Source: an uncultured Odoribacter sp. (GTDB lineage: Bacteria > Bacteroidota > Bacteroidia > Bacteroidales > Marinifilaceae). Taken from it: DNA of 41,279 bases. The position numbers and the translations under genes were made by a program. The stretch lies in the NCBI GenBank assembly GCA_900541415.1, contig UQJP01000032.1, forward strand, positions 1-41,279, read 5' to 3'. Within the stretch, counting starts at the first letter, position 1, and each line of letters starts with the position of its first letter. This document shows, one piece after another, positions 33,280-41,049 of this stretch. The notes below the pieces were generated by a model that was given only the letters and a program-made list of their open reading frames with translations, was not told the origin of the DNA and did no database searches.

Positions 33280-34431
33280 ATGGCAAAAATACTGGTAATC
33301 GACGACGAACGGAGTATCCGCAACTCCATGAAAGACATTTTGAGCTTTGAAGGTCATGAAGTCCTGCTGGCAGAAAACGGCATGGAAGGACTTGCTTCTG
33401 TAAAAATCGACAAACCGGAATTAGTGTTTTGCGATATTAAAATGCCCAAAATCGAAGGAATCGACGTGCTGAAACGAATCAAGGAATTCACAGCAGAAAC
33501 TCCGGTCATTATGATCTCCGGACACGGAACGATAGATACTGCGATCGATGCCATTAAAAACGGGGCTTACGATTTCATCGAAAAACCCCTCGACCTGAAC
33601 CGGATTTTAATCACAATTAAAAATGCGACCGATAAAACCCAACTGATTCAGGAAACCCGTACCCTGAAAACCAAAGTCAGTAAAAAATATGAAATGATCG
33701 GTAATTCGGAGGCTCTGGAACGGATTAAAGTGATGATCGATAAAGTGGCCCTGTCCGATGCCAGAGTGCTGATCACAGGCCCCAACGGATGCGGGAAAGA
33801 GCTTGTGGCCCACCAAATACATGAAAAGAGCAACCGCCACGATAAAGCCTTTATCGAAGTGAATTGCGCCGCCATCCCTTCGGAACTGATCGAAAGCGAA
33901 CTGTTCGGACATGAAAAAGGATCGTTTACTTCCGCCATAAAACAGAAAAAAGGGAAATTCGAGCTAGCGCACGGCGGAACGATCTTTCTGGATGAAATCG
34001 GGGACATGAGCCTTGAAGCCCAGGCAAAAGTTTTACGTGCCCTGCAAGAAAACAAAATCAGCAGAATCGGCGGGGACAACGACATCAATGTGGACGTAAG
34101 GGTAATCGCCGCTACCAATAAAAACCTGAAAGAAGAAATTGCAAAAGGAAAATTCCGGGAAGACCTTTACCACCGGCTCAGCGTAATCATCATAGAAGTT
34201 CCTGCCCTGAAAGAACGTCCGGAAGACATCGGCGAACTGACGAATTATTTTTTGAAAGAAATATGCGAAGAAATGGGCATTGCCTGTAAAACGATCACCC
34301 CCGAAGCTCTGGAAACCCTGAAAAGCTACGAATGGACAGGGAATATCCGCGAACTGCGCAACGTAGTGGAGAGGCTGATTATTTTAGGCAGCCAGAATAT
34401 TTCAAAAGAAGAAGTCGAACTATACAGATAA
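33280..34431 (+). CDS. NtrC-like response regulator (receiver plus sigma-54 AAA+), lacking the DNA-binding domain
   Basis: 383 residues. The receiver domain (1-120) has acidic D8/D9, phospho-acceptor D52 in F-C-D-I-K-M-P, conserved T/S in M-I-S-G-H-G and K in E-K-P. The AAA+ sigma-54 activator domain (about 140-375) has Walker A G-P-N-G-C-G-K-E (about 167-174), the sigma-54 contact loop G-S-F-T-S-A at 214-219 where the standard is GAFTGA, and Walker B G-G-T-I-F-L-D-E. The W-T-G-N-I-R-E-L-R-N sensor-2 region is present, but the protein ends about 25 residues later, where the usual Fis-type helix-turn-helix of about 50 residues should begin. It may act from solution. No histidine kinase gene lies nearby. 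hydF follows 27 nt later. Confidence 0.93.
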   Translation: MAKILVIDDERSIRNSMKDILSFEGHEVLLAENGMEGLASVKIDKPELVFCDIKMPKIEGIDVLKRIKEFTAETPVIMISGHGTIDTAIDAIKNGAYDFIEKPLDLNRILITIKNATDKTQLIQETRTLKTKVSKKYEMIGNSEALERIKVMIDKVALSDARVLITGPNGCGKELVAHQIHEKSNRHDKAFIEVNCAAIPSELIESELFGHEKGSFTSAIKQKKGKFELAHGGTIFLDEIGDMSLEAQAKVLRALQENKISRIGGDNDINVDVRVIAATNKNLKEEIAKGKFREDLYHRLSVIIIEVPALKERPEDIGELTNYFLKEICEEMGIACKTITPEALETLKSYEWTGNIRELRNVVERLIILGSQNISKEEVELYR

Positions 34432-34458
34432 ACCTGCCTTTAAGCTCTTGCTACCTTT

Positions 34459-35637
34459 ATGGATAAAGTGAATATTGTGATTACGGGACGGAGAAATGCC
34501 GGAAAAAGTTCATTGATCAATTCCCTGTTAGGACAAGAGAAAGCCATTGTTTCCGATGTAGCCGGAACCACCACCGACCCGGTGAAAAAGAGTTACGAAA
34601 TTCCGGGCTTTGCTTCCGTGATATTTACCGACACCGCAGGAATCGACGATGAAGGCCCCCTGGGGCGGCAACGTATAGAAAAGAGCCTGCAAGCCGTAAG
34701 GCTATCGGACGCAGCAATCCTCGTTTTCACCGGAAACGATTTTGGAACAGCCGAAGAAAAACTGGCCGAAGAATTAAGGAAATACGAAATACCATTCCTC
34801 ATCGTACACAATAAATCCGACCTGTCACCCCTCACCCCCGGCTTACGGGAAGAACTGGAACACCGTTACAAAGTGCAGGTCGTTGATTTCTCTGCCCACG
34901 GCAGCGATCCGCAAATTCTGATCGACAGCCTGAAAACCACGGTCAGCCTGCCGGAGAACCGCTCGCTTATCGGTTCCCTCGTCCGCCCCGGAGATATAAT
35001 TATGCTCGTCACCCCTATCGATTCGGAAGCACCCGCCGGAAGAATAATCCTTCCCCAGGTGCAAATGATCCGGGATGTATTGAATAATAAATGTATCAAC
35101 ATCGTGTTACAGCCGGAGGAAATAACAGGTTTTCTGGAACGTACCCGCATAACGCCTTCGCTCGTCATTACAGACAGCCAGGCATTCGGAAAAGTTGCCC
35201 GGCTAATCCCCGGCTCAATCCCTCTCACCAGCTTCAGCATCGTCCTGGCCCATCACAAAGGAAACTTCGGGCATTACCTCGCCGGAACCACGCACATCGG
35301 TCAATTGCGCGACGGCGACCGGATCCTTATGCTGGAATCCTGTTCGCACCATGTGTCCTGCGAAGACATCGGACGGGTTAAAATCCCCGCCCTGATCCGC
35401 AAGCACACCGGGAAACAATTGGAATTCGATTTCATTGCCGGGCTCGACCAAATCAAACGTCCGATAACCGATTATGCACTGGTGATCCAGTGTGGAGGAT
35501 GTATGATCTCCACCCGCCAGCTACGCAACCGCCTGCGGCCTGTGATCGATGCCGGAATACCTGTCAGCAACTATGGCATGACCATTGCCTGGGTACAGGA
35601 TATATTTGAAAGAACGACAGCCCCTTTCAGGGAATAA
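34459..35637 (+). CDS. hydF: [FeFe]-hydrogenase H-cluster maturation GTPase
   Basis: 392 residues. The N-terminal GTPase domain (about 1-170) has the P-loop G-R-R-N-A-G-K-S-S (10-18), G2 T in A-G-T-T-T-D-P-V-K, D-T-A-G, and N-K-S-D. A dimerisation domain and the C-terminal iron-sulfur domain follow. The latter has C295-S-H297 and C345-G-G-C348, the HydF cluster ligands. HydF is the scaffold on which the 2Fe subcluster is built by HydE and HydG before transfer to apo-hydrogenase. hydE, hydG and the hydrogenase are not in this window. It is probably co-transcribed with the response regulator, suggesting regulated hydrogen metabolism. Confidence 0.97.
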   Translation: MDKVNIVITGRRNAGKSSLINSLLGQEKAIVSDVAGTTTDPVKKSYEIPGFASVIFTDTAGIDDEGPLGRQRIEKSLQAVRLSDAAILVFTGNDFGTAEEKLAEELRKYEIPFLIVHNKSDLSPLTPGLREELEHRYKVQVVDFSAHGSDPQILIDSLKTTVSLPENRSLIGSLVRPGDIIMLVTPIDSEAPAGRIILPQVQMIRDVLNNKCINIVLQPEEITGFLERTRITPSLVITDSQAFGKVARLIPGSIPLTSFSIVLAHHKGNFGHYLAGTTHIGQLRDGDRILMLESCSHHVSCEDIGRVKIPALIRKHTGKQLEFDFIAGLDQIKRPITDYALVIQCGGCMISTRQLRNRLRPVIDAGIPVSNYGMTIAWVQDIFERTTAPFRE

Positions 35638-35787
35638 GACAAACCAGGCCGAACAACTCACAAAACGATCCTCCCCGCACTCGTTTTCAAAACCTGTCCA
35701 TATACGCAAAGAGGCTGCCTAATTTAGTTCCTCCCTAAGAAGTGACTATAAAAAGCCCCGGATAAAGTCACAATAAAAACATAGAAA

Positions 35788-35824
35788 AAGGGCTGCCTTC
35801 AAATTGTCAGACAGCCCCTTTTAT
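35788..35824. terminator. bidirectional terminator, copy C of the repeated intergenic element
   Basis: AAGGGGCTGCCT and AGACAGCCCCTT pair with one C-A mismatch and one offset base around a 10-nt loop TCAAATTGTC, and T residues follow on the plus strand (and before it on the minus strand). It lies between the convergent hydF and YitT stops. It is related to copies A and B. Confidence 0.85.
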
Positions 35825-35844
35825 TTATCCCAATAAATATCTTC

Positions 35845-36759
35845 TTATTCCATTTTCTTAAAACCTTGCCCGATGATTTCTTTCGCATCCAATATCGTAG
35901 TAAACGCATTCGGGTCGATCTTGTAAATGGCACGCTGCAAAGTGACCACCTCCCTACGGTTCACCACCGTCATAATCATTTCTTTTTCAGCGCGGTTAAA
36001 CATCCCGTTCACCGGAACGATCGATCCTCCCCGGTGGAGTTCCACCAATATAAATTGCCGTATATCCTCCACCTTGTCAGACACGATGAAGAAAGTCTTA
36101 TCGCTGGAATACCCCTGAATAACAATGTCGATCACCTTTCCCATCAAAAAGATAGAAAGCCAGGAATAAAAAGGCACTTTCCAATCCTGAAACACCAGCA
36201 ATCCCAGCATCACGATAACGGAATCCACGATCATTTGCATCATACCCACGGGTTTACGGGTGATCTTGTTTAAAACCGAAGCCAGCACATCCGTTCCCCC
36301 GCTGGAAGAACGGGTTTTCAAAATCAACCCGGCCCCGATCCCCATAACAACCCCGCCGAAGATACTGGCCAGCAACACTTCGTCGTGAAGCTGGAAAGGA
36401 TCATGGGGATGCGGATGGCCGCAAGCTTCCAGCAAAAGCGGCATACCGTCGGCAAACATCGCCACCCACAAAAAGCAAATGAATGTTTTAATCCCGAACT
36501 GTTTGCCCAACACTTTAATTCCCCAAAGGCTCAACGGTAAATTAAAACACAAGGCAGCCAAACCGATCGGAAAACCCAATTGGTAATGAAGGATTGTTGA
36601 AATACCGTAAATACCTCCCGGAACAATCTTATAAGGAGTCATGAAAAATGTATAGCCAATAGCAATAACCATGGCACCCAAGAAAAGTGTCGCATAGGTT
36701 TGAAACCAACGGGCGGAAAAAATCTTTTCTTTGTAAAAAGAAACATTCATTACATTCAT
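35845..36759 (-). CDS. YitT family membrane protein (DUF161/DUF2179)
   Basis: About 304 residues from ATG 36759; the frame is open to 36807. Five to six transmembrane helices (about 20-215) include the A-I-G-Y-T-F-F-M-T-P-Y-K-I-V-P-G-G-I-Y-G-I-S block and R-S-S-S-G-G-T-D. A C-terminal cytoplasmic DUF2179 domain (about 220-300) includes R-R-E-V-V-T-L-Q-R-A-I and D-P-N-A-F. YitT proteins are widespread with poorly known function, possibly transport. The gene ends at terminator copy C and starts with a -7 element at 36851-36858. Confidence 0.93.
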   Translation of the reverse strand: MNVMNVSFYKEKIFSARWFQTYATLFLGAMVIAIGYTFFMTPYKIVPGGIYGISTILHYQLGFPIGLAALCFNLPLSLWGIKVLGKQFGIKTFICFLWVAMFADGMPLLLEACGHPHPHDPFQLHDEVLLASIFGGVVMGIGAGLILKTRSSSGGTDVLASVLNKITRKPVGMMQMIVDSVIVMLGLLVFQDWKVPFYSWLSIFLMGKVIDIVIQGYSSDKTFFIVSDKVEDIRQFILVELHRGGSIVPVNGMFNRAEKEMIMTVVNRREVVTLQRAIYKIDPNAFTTILDAKEIIGQGFKKME

Positions 36760-36850
36760 GGAAGGAAAATTTAATTGTTTTCCGAAAAGGACAACACCAC
36801 TATTCATTTAGCCTGATACACCCTTTTTTATACCCTCTCGGATTTGCGCG

Positions 36851-36858
36851 CAAAGTTA
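36851..36858 (-). promoter_or_regulatory. -7 promoter element of the YitT gene
   Basis: The minus strand reads TAACTTTG, matching TAnnTTTG, about 90 nt before the ATG at 36759. TTTG occurs 13 nt further upstream, closer than ideal. Confidence 0.5.
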
Positions 36859-36978
36859 TCATGAGGTTTTGCAAAAAAACATGACTTTTGTCATAGTTTC
36901 AGCGTGTAAATTCAAGAGTAACCGACAGGCGGAATTTCAGACAATTTGCCTCCCTTCTTTCCCCTTCCCACCCGTGAA

Positions 36979-37011
36979 ATTGTATTTCCTATTCAAAAAA
37001 AATTATCTTTG
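36979..37011 (+). promoter_or_regulatory. promoter of the TetR-KAS III unit
   Basis: ATTG (36979-36982) and TATCTTTG (37004-37011) are spaced by 21 nt, near the Bacteroidota consensus. This places the transcript start close to 37018, immediately before the operator-like inverted repeat. Confidence 0.75.
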
Positions 37012-37036
37012 CGCTGCTTATAACAAAAAAATAGCT

Positions 37037-37071
37037 ATAATTGCACAATCTTTTTGTAAGTGTGCAATTAT
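37037..37071. promoter_or_regulatory. perfect 11-bp inverted repeat, probable TetR operator
   Basis: ATAATTGCACA (37037-37047) and TGTGCAATTAT (37061-37071) are perfect inverse copies with a 13-nt spacer. The dyad sits between the -7 element and the TetR start, the usual position of an autorepressor site. It could alternatively be a leader hairpin, but no T run follows it. Confidence 0.75.
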
Positions 37072-37096
37072 TATTACCCATCACCTACAAGCTGAT

Positions 37097-37684
37097 ATGA
37101 AAACCAAACTGAGCAGAACTAAAAACAAAATCATTAGTGTCGCAAAGTCGCTTTTTGCTGAGATGAGTGTGTATAAAGCCACCATGAACGACATAGCCAA
37201 TGCGGCTAAAATGAGTCGCCGTACCTTATATATGCACTTCAAAAGTAAGGAAGAGATTTATCAGTATGTTGTAGAAGACCATGTAAACAGCATCAACGAG
37301 AAATTGCAAAAAGCAGCCGATTCCGCGCTTCCGCCGGACAGAAAATTAAAATTATACATTCTGGCCAGGTTTAACGTGATCGACAATCTGGTACGCCAGA
37401 ACAAATATATTCGTTACGATTTTATTTTTAACAGCCTGCGGGTTGAACAGCTCAGAAAAGGAATCGACATAAAAGAACGGCAATTGCTGGAACAAATTAT
37501 CCGGGACGGGAAAAACAAGGGCATTTTCAATATCAACGATCCCGAATCTTTTGCCCAGACTTTACTGATTATGTTCAAAAGCCTGGAACAGCCATTTATC
37601 ATCATCGGGCACCGGAAAAGAAATTACCAGTCCCTGCGGGAATATGTTGATTTATTATTTAACGGAATACTAAACAAAAGCTAA
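37097..37684 (+). CDS. TetR/AcrR-family transcriptional regulator
   Basis: 195 residues from ATG 37097. The frame is open back to 36869, but the promoter and operator occupy that part, so the longer form is not real. The N-terminal TetR helix-turn-helix (about 10-56) has A-T-M-N-D-I-A-N-A-A-K-M-S-R-R-T-L-Y-M-H-F, with the family's K-E-E-I-Y end. A helical ligand-binding dimer domain (about 60-190) follows. The inverted repeat in the leader suggests autorepression. The next gene, 71 nt downstream, encodes a KAS III-like enzyme, so the ligand may be an acyl-CoA or fatty acid; that is inference. Confidence 0.93.
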   Translation: MKTKLSRTKNKIISVAKSLFAEMSVYKATMNDIANAAKMSRRTLYMHFKSKEEIYQYVVEDHVNSINEKLQKAADSALPPDRKLKLYILARFNVIDNLVRQNKYIRYDFIFNSLRVEQLRKGIDIKERQLLEQIIRDGKNKGIFNINDPESFAQTLLIMFKSLEQPFIIIGHRKRNYQSLREYVDLLFNGILNKS

Positions 37685-37694
37685 TAAAATCATT

Positions 37695-37711
37695 GGCACA
37701 ATTATTGTACC
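37695..37711. promoter_or_regulatory. 17-nt palindrome between TetR and KAS III genes
   Basis: GGCACAATTATTGTACC pairs at seven of eight positions around a central T. It shares the CACAAT/ATTGT half with the leader dyad at 37037-37071, so it may be a second, weaker binding site of the same regulator. Confidence 0.4.
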
Positions 37712-37755
37712 GATACCGGATTTTAATTAGCAGCTAAATAATGTTTTAATATCTT

Positions 37756-38706
37756 ATGGAATTGTATATCAATAAAATCAGTCATTACGTACCGGAAGAA
37801 ATAGTTCCTAATTCATATTTTAAAGATATAAACGGACTGGATGACGAATGGATTTTTTCCCGCACAGGAATCAAAAGCCGTAGAAAAGCGGGGAAAGATG
37901 AAAACACCAATACCATGGCAATCAAAGCCGTAGATAAAGCCGTAAACGATCTTCCCTATCCTATTGAAACCGCAGACCTGATCGTTGCAGCAACTTACTC
38001 TCCTTATGACACGGTTGCCACTATCGCCCACATGGTACAACGCCGTTATCACATCGAAAATGCCAAATGCGTCAGCGTTTCCTCTGCCTGCTCTTCGTTT
38101 ATCAATGCCATGGAAGTCGTGGAAGGTTATTTCGCCACCGGAAAAGCCCACCGGGCTATCGTCATTGCATCGGAACACAACACGGCATACGCCAACGAAA
38201 CCGATCCGCAAGCCGGTCATTTATGGGGTGACGGAGCTGTTGCCGTATTCATTTCCACCGAAAATTTTCACAACGGGGATGCAAAAATCATCAGTATTCA
38301 CACCCAGGGGTTAGGCCACATCGGAAAAGCGGCAGAAGCCGTTTATTTACGCCCGCTAAACGGAGGTATCGGAATGCCGGAAGGACGGGACGTTTTTATG
38401 AATGCCTGTCATTATATGGTGGAAGCCCTGGAACGCGTCACAGCTTCATACGGAAAAACAATTCAGGATTTAGATTATATTTCCTCACATCAGGCCAACC
38501 AGCGCATCATTCGCAATATAGCCCACCAGGCCGGAATCCCGGAAGAACGTTTCCTCACAAACATAGAAACACGGGGTAATACAGGCTGTCCGAGCTGTGC
38601 CATTTCCCTCTCCGAAAACCTGGACAAGATTAAAGCGGGGGATTTAGTAGGACTGACGGTGTTCGGCGGAGGCTATTCCTGTGGAGCCATGTTACTGCAA
38701 TACTGA
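37756..38706 (+). CDS. 3-oxoacyl-ACP synthase III-like protein
   Basis: 316 residues in the two-half thiolase fold. The FabH-type triad is intact: C112 in S-S-A-C-S-S-F, H245 in S-S-H-Q-A-N-Q-R and N275 in R-G-N-T-G. The segment W-G-D-G-A-V-A-V also fits. KAS III enzymes start fatty acid synthesis by condensing acetyl-CoA or a branched acyl-CoA with malonyl-ACP. After N275 the sequence is G-C-P-S instead of the usual S-A-A-S of housekeeping FabH. It is paired with a TetR gene rather than plsX or fabD, so it is probably a second, specialised paralogue. Substrate unknown. Confidence 0.92.
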   Translation: MELYINKISHYVPEEIVPNSYFKDINGLDDEWIFSRTGIKSRRKAGKDENTNTMAIKAVDKAVNDLPYPIETADLIVAATYSPYDTVATIAHMVQRRYHIENAKCVSVSSACSSFINAMEVVEGYFATGKAHRAIVIASEHNTAYANETDPQAGHLWGDGAVAVFISTENFHNGDAKIISIHTQGLGHIGKAAEAVYLRPLNGGIGMPEGRDVFMNACHYMVEALERVTASYGKTIQDLDYISSHQANQRIIRNIAHQAGIPEERFLTNIETRGNTGCPSCAISLSENLDKIKAGDLVGLTVFGGGYSCGAMLLQY

Positions 38707-38768
38707 TCCCCTTGTAAAAACAGACACGGAACGATCACAAAATAAAAGCTTCCCCTCCAGGCAAGCTG

Positions 38769-38825
38769 AACAGCCAAACAGAACATCGGCTAAAAACAGG
38801 CCGGAAAACACTCTGTTTGGCTGTT
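38769..38825. other. nested hairpin element downstream of the KAS III gene
   Basis: AACAGCCAAACAGA (38769-38782) and TCTGTTTGGCTGTT (38812-38825) are perfect 14-bp inverted copies. The loop holds an inner CGGC/GCCG stem (38787-38790 with 38800-38803). No T run follows, so it is not a standard terminator. It is the main feature of the gene-free stretch 38707-38985. Confidence 0.6.
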
Positions 38826-38985
38826 ACAATTTAAAAGAGAAACCCTGTGTCCATAAAAGATACAGGAATCGCCGAGCCCATTTTTCAGGCAGCCCCTTCC
38901 TTTATCCTCCGCCCGATTGGATTCCAACATTAGAAATGTATTTGTAATCCCATAAATAAAACGGCAAACAGCAGATTCGGATACA

Positions 38986-39918
38986 TCAATTCATCATCCG
39001 GTAAGCGCCGGGTGTCAATCCGGTGATCTTTTTGAAAAGGACGCTGAAATAATGAAATGAAGGAAATCCCAAATCTTCGGCAATACGATTCATGGGAATG
39101 CCGGAACAGCGCAATCGGTATTTAGCCGCCTCAATCCGTTTCAATTGAATGCAAAATTCCGGCAGCCTGCCGGATTCATGCTTTACCAAATCTTCAAAAT
39201 AACAGGGAGAAAGGGAAAGTTTTTCCGCACAATAGGCAACGGAAGGAATACCCTCAGCCTGTAATTTTCCCGCTTCGATATACTGGTCCAGCATCGAATG
39301 GTATTGTGCCAGCAACCGTTCATTCATCGTAAAGCGGGTATAAAACTGCCTGTCATAAAATCGCCTGCCGTAATCCAACAGGCATCCGACATATTTGGCC
39401 AGCAACATTTGGCTATACGAATCCGCCGGACGTTGCATTTCGTTGTAAATATCATTCATACACCCCACGATCGACATCCGTTCATGCAGCGAAAGATGTA
39501 ACGCCTCATTTTTGTAATACGAAAAAAACGAACATTCGCTCAACAGGCCACGCAACATAGAACATCCGAAAAGATCGGAACGAAAAGCGACAAGCCATCT
39601 GTCTGTTGAGGAAAACGGTTCGTACGGCATTGTCCGGGAAGAATCCGGACAACGAAAAATCAACGTTCCTTCATTAAAATCGTCCGGACGGCGACCAAAT
39701 ACCCGTTCGTCGCCTTCCACACAATCACGCAACAGCACACTATAATATCCCTGCGAACAAAGAATAGAAATCGTTTTTCCTATTTCTTCGTCTTTACTTA
39801 TCTCTATCATCCGATACAACGCAGCTTTTTCCATCTGTTCCATTCCGGGGTAATATATAAAGATTGTTTTAAAGTGATGCAAGACCGGATAACCCAACTC
39901 CGGAATAAGGATACACAC
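38986..39918 (-). CDS. AraC-family transcriptional regulator (paralogue 2)
   Basis: 310 residues. The N-terminal sensor half (about 1-190) contains C-S-F-F-S-Y-Y-K-N-E-A-L-H and the L-L-D-Y-G-R-R-F-Y-D-R-Q-F segment. The C-terminal AraC helix-turn-helix (about 215-308) has A-E-K-L-S-L-S-P-C-Y-F-E-D and L-G-F-P-S-F-H-Y-F-S-V-L-F-K-K. It is clearly homologous over most of its length to the adjacent gene at 39987-40886, so the two arose by tandem duplication. The first 60 residues align poorly, and an ATG at 39843 is an alternative start. It lies 68 nt after its paralogue's stop. Ligand unknown. Confidence 0.88.
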   Translation of the reverse strand: MCILIPELGYPVLHHFKTIFIYYPGMEQMEKAALYRMIEISKDEEIGKTISILCSQGYYSVLLRDCVEGDERVFGRRPDDFNEGTLIFRCPDSSRTMPYEPFSSTDRWLVAFRSDLFGCSMLRGLLSECSFFSYYKNEALHLSLHERMSIVGCMNDIYNEMQRPADSYSQMLLAKYVGCLLDYGRRFYDRQFYTRFTMNERLLAQYHSMLDQYIEAGKLQAEGIPSVAYCAEKLSLSPCYFEDLVKHESGRLPEFCIQLKRIEAAKYRLRCSGIPMNRIAEDLGFPSFHYFSVLFKKITGLTPGAYRMMN

Positions 39919-39986
39919 ATCCGGAAATCGTATATAAACGAAACGCAGCAGGATTTGCTGCGCTCTGCCCGTCCGGTTTACTTCGA

Positions 39987-40886
39987 TCAGTTGGGCATAG
40001 CCCGGTATTCATTAGGAGTACACCCGACTGCCCGTTTAAACATCCGGCTAAGGTGCTGCGGATATTGAAAACCGAGTTCGAACGCGATTTGGCTCATCGT
40101 TTTATTCGAAGAAAGCAGATTTTCCTTTGCTTTTTCGATCACCTTTTCCTGTATATATTCAGAAGCGGTCTTCCCTGTCTGCTTACTGATCATATCGCCG
40201 AAATAATTAGGGGATAAGAAAACCTTGTCGGCAAAATATTTCACCGTCGGTAATCCTTCCTGCTGTGGAGCGTCGCTATCGAAATAATCGTTCAAAAGGC
40301 GTTCGAAACGCACAATAACATCATGATTGACTTCACTGCGGGTTGTGAACTGGCGGTCGTAAAAACGCATGCAATAATCGAGCAGCACGCCGATATTAGC
40401 CGTAATCAGACGGCGGCTGTGCTTGTCGATAGCATGTTCCAGCTCGGTTTCGATCTTCGAGAAACAATCCATAACGATACGCCGTTCCTCTTCCGAGATA
40501 TGCAAAGCCTCACGGGTTTCATAAGAGAAAAACGAATAATTTTTGATTTCCTGCCCAAGAGCCGTGCCCCGTATGAGATCGGGATGAAATAAAATGCCGT
40601 GCGCCTCCGGCTTAATCCCCTGCTCCATCTCCGTAGCGGCAATTTGTCCGGGAGCAAAACACACTATCGTTCCATCCTGATAATCATAATTTTGCCGTCC
40701 ATAAAGAATATCCCCGCACCGGGAATCCTTCAAATAAAGGGCATACACCCCGTAATTAATCCGGAAACGGGTCGGGTATCGCGTCGCTTTCGACAGGTCA
40801 ATCACATTCACCAGCGGATGCCGGGTTTCCAACCCGAAAAGTTTATTGTATTTGTCTACGGCATCAAGCTTTATCACTTCTTCCAT
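39987..40886 (-). CDS. AraC-family transcriptional regulator (paralogue 1)
   Basis: 299 residues: N-terminal cupin-like half (about 30-130, G-T-I-V-C-F-A-P-G-Q-I-A), linker with S-F-F-S-Y-E-T-R-E-A-L-H and L-L-D-Y-C-M-R-F-Y-D-R-Q-F, and C-terminal AraC domain (about 200-298) with K-V-F-L-S-P-N-Y-F-G-D and L-G-F-Q-Y-P-Q-H-L-S-R-M-F-K-R. It has its own -7 element at 40910-40917 and is divergent from the Tat-exported aldo/keto reductase at 41050. In Bacteroidota such regulators commonly switch on the neighbouring oxidoreductase genes; that is inference here. Confidence 0.92.
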   Translation of the reverse strand: MEEVIKLDAVDKYNKLFGLETRHPLVNVIDLSKATRYPTRFRINYGVYALYLKDSRCGDILYGRQNYDYQDGTIVCFAPGQIAATEMEQGIKPEAHGILFHPDLIRGTALGQEIKNYSFFSYETREALHISEEERRIVMDCFSKIETELEHAIDKHSRRLITANIGVLLDYCMRFYDRQFTTRSEVNHDVIVRFERLLNDYFDSDAPQQEGLPTVKYFADKVFLSPNYFGDMISKQTGKTASEYIQEKVIEKAKENLLSSNKTMSQIAFELGFQYPQHLSRMFKRAVGCTPNEYRAMPN

Positions 40887-40909
40887 ATTGCCAATTATTT
40901 ACTTTTAAA

Positions 40910-40917
40910 CAAAAATA
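40910..40917 (-). promoter_or_regulatory. -7 promoter element of the AraC pair
   Basis: The minus strand reads TATTTTTG, a TAnnTTTG match 23 nt before the start codon at 40886. Confidence 0.6.
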
Positions 40918-40967
40918 ATCCATTTTATCCGAATACGCACACCTTCAAAAAGAAATCAAGGATTCGG

Positions 40968-40992
40968 GTATATATATCCGTAAAATATATAC
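40968..40992. promoter_or_regulatory. inverted repeat in the AraC / aldo-keto reductase divergent region
   Basis: GTATATAT (40968-40975) and ATATATAC (40985-40992) are perfect inverse copies with a 9-nt spacer. The dyad ends at the expected -33 position of the rightward promoter, a suitable place for an activator. Its A/T content lowers confidence. Confidence 0.4.
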
Positions 40993-41014
40993 AACCGTCC
41001 TCCCGGAACCACCG

Positions 41015-41022
41015 TATTTTTG
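41015..41022 (+). promoter_or_regulatory. -7 promoter element of the Tat-exported aldo/keto reductase
   Basis: TATTTTTG matches TAnnTTTG, 27 nt before the ATG at 41050. No -33 TTTG is visible, consistent with activation by a neighbouring AraC regulator. Confidence 0.6.
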
Positions 41023-41049
41023 TTTTCAGAAACTTAATACCAATAAGAT

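Noticed and set aside
36869..37096. A 76-residue N-terminal extension of the TetR protein
   Set aside because: This part contains the promoter and operator-like repeat, and the family begins just before the helix-turn-helix, so the start is 37097.
38885..38907. A fourth, broken copy of the intergenic hairpin
   Set aside because: TCAGGCAGCCCCTT followed by TTTATCC resembles the right arm of copy C, but no left arm is present; too short to count.
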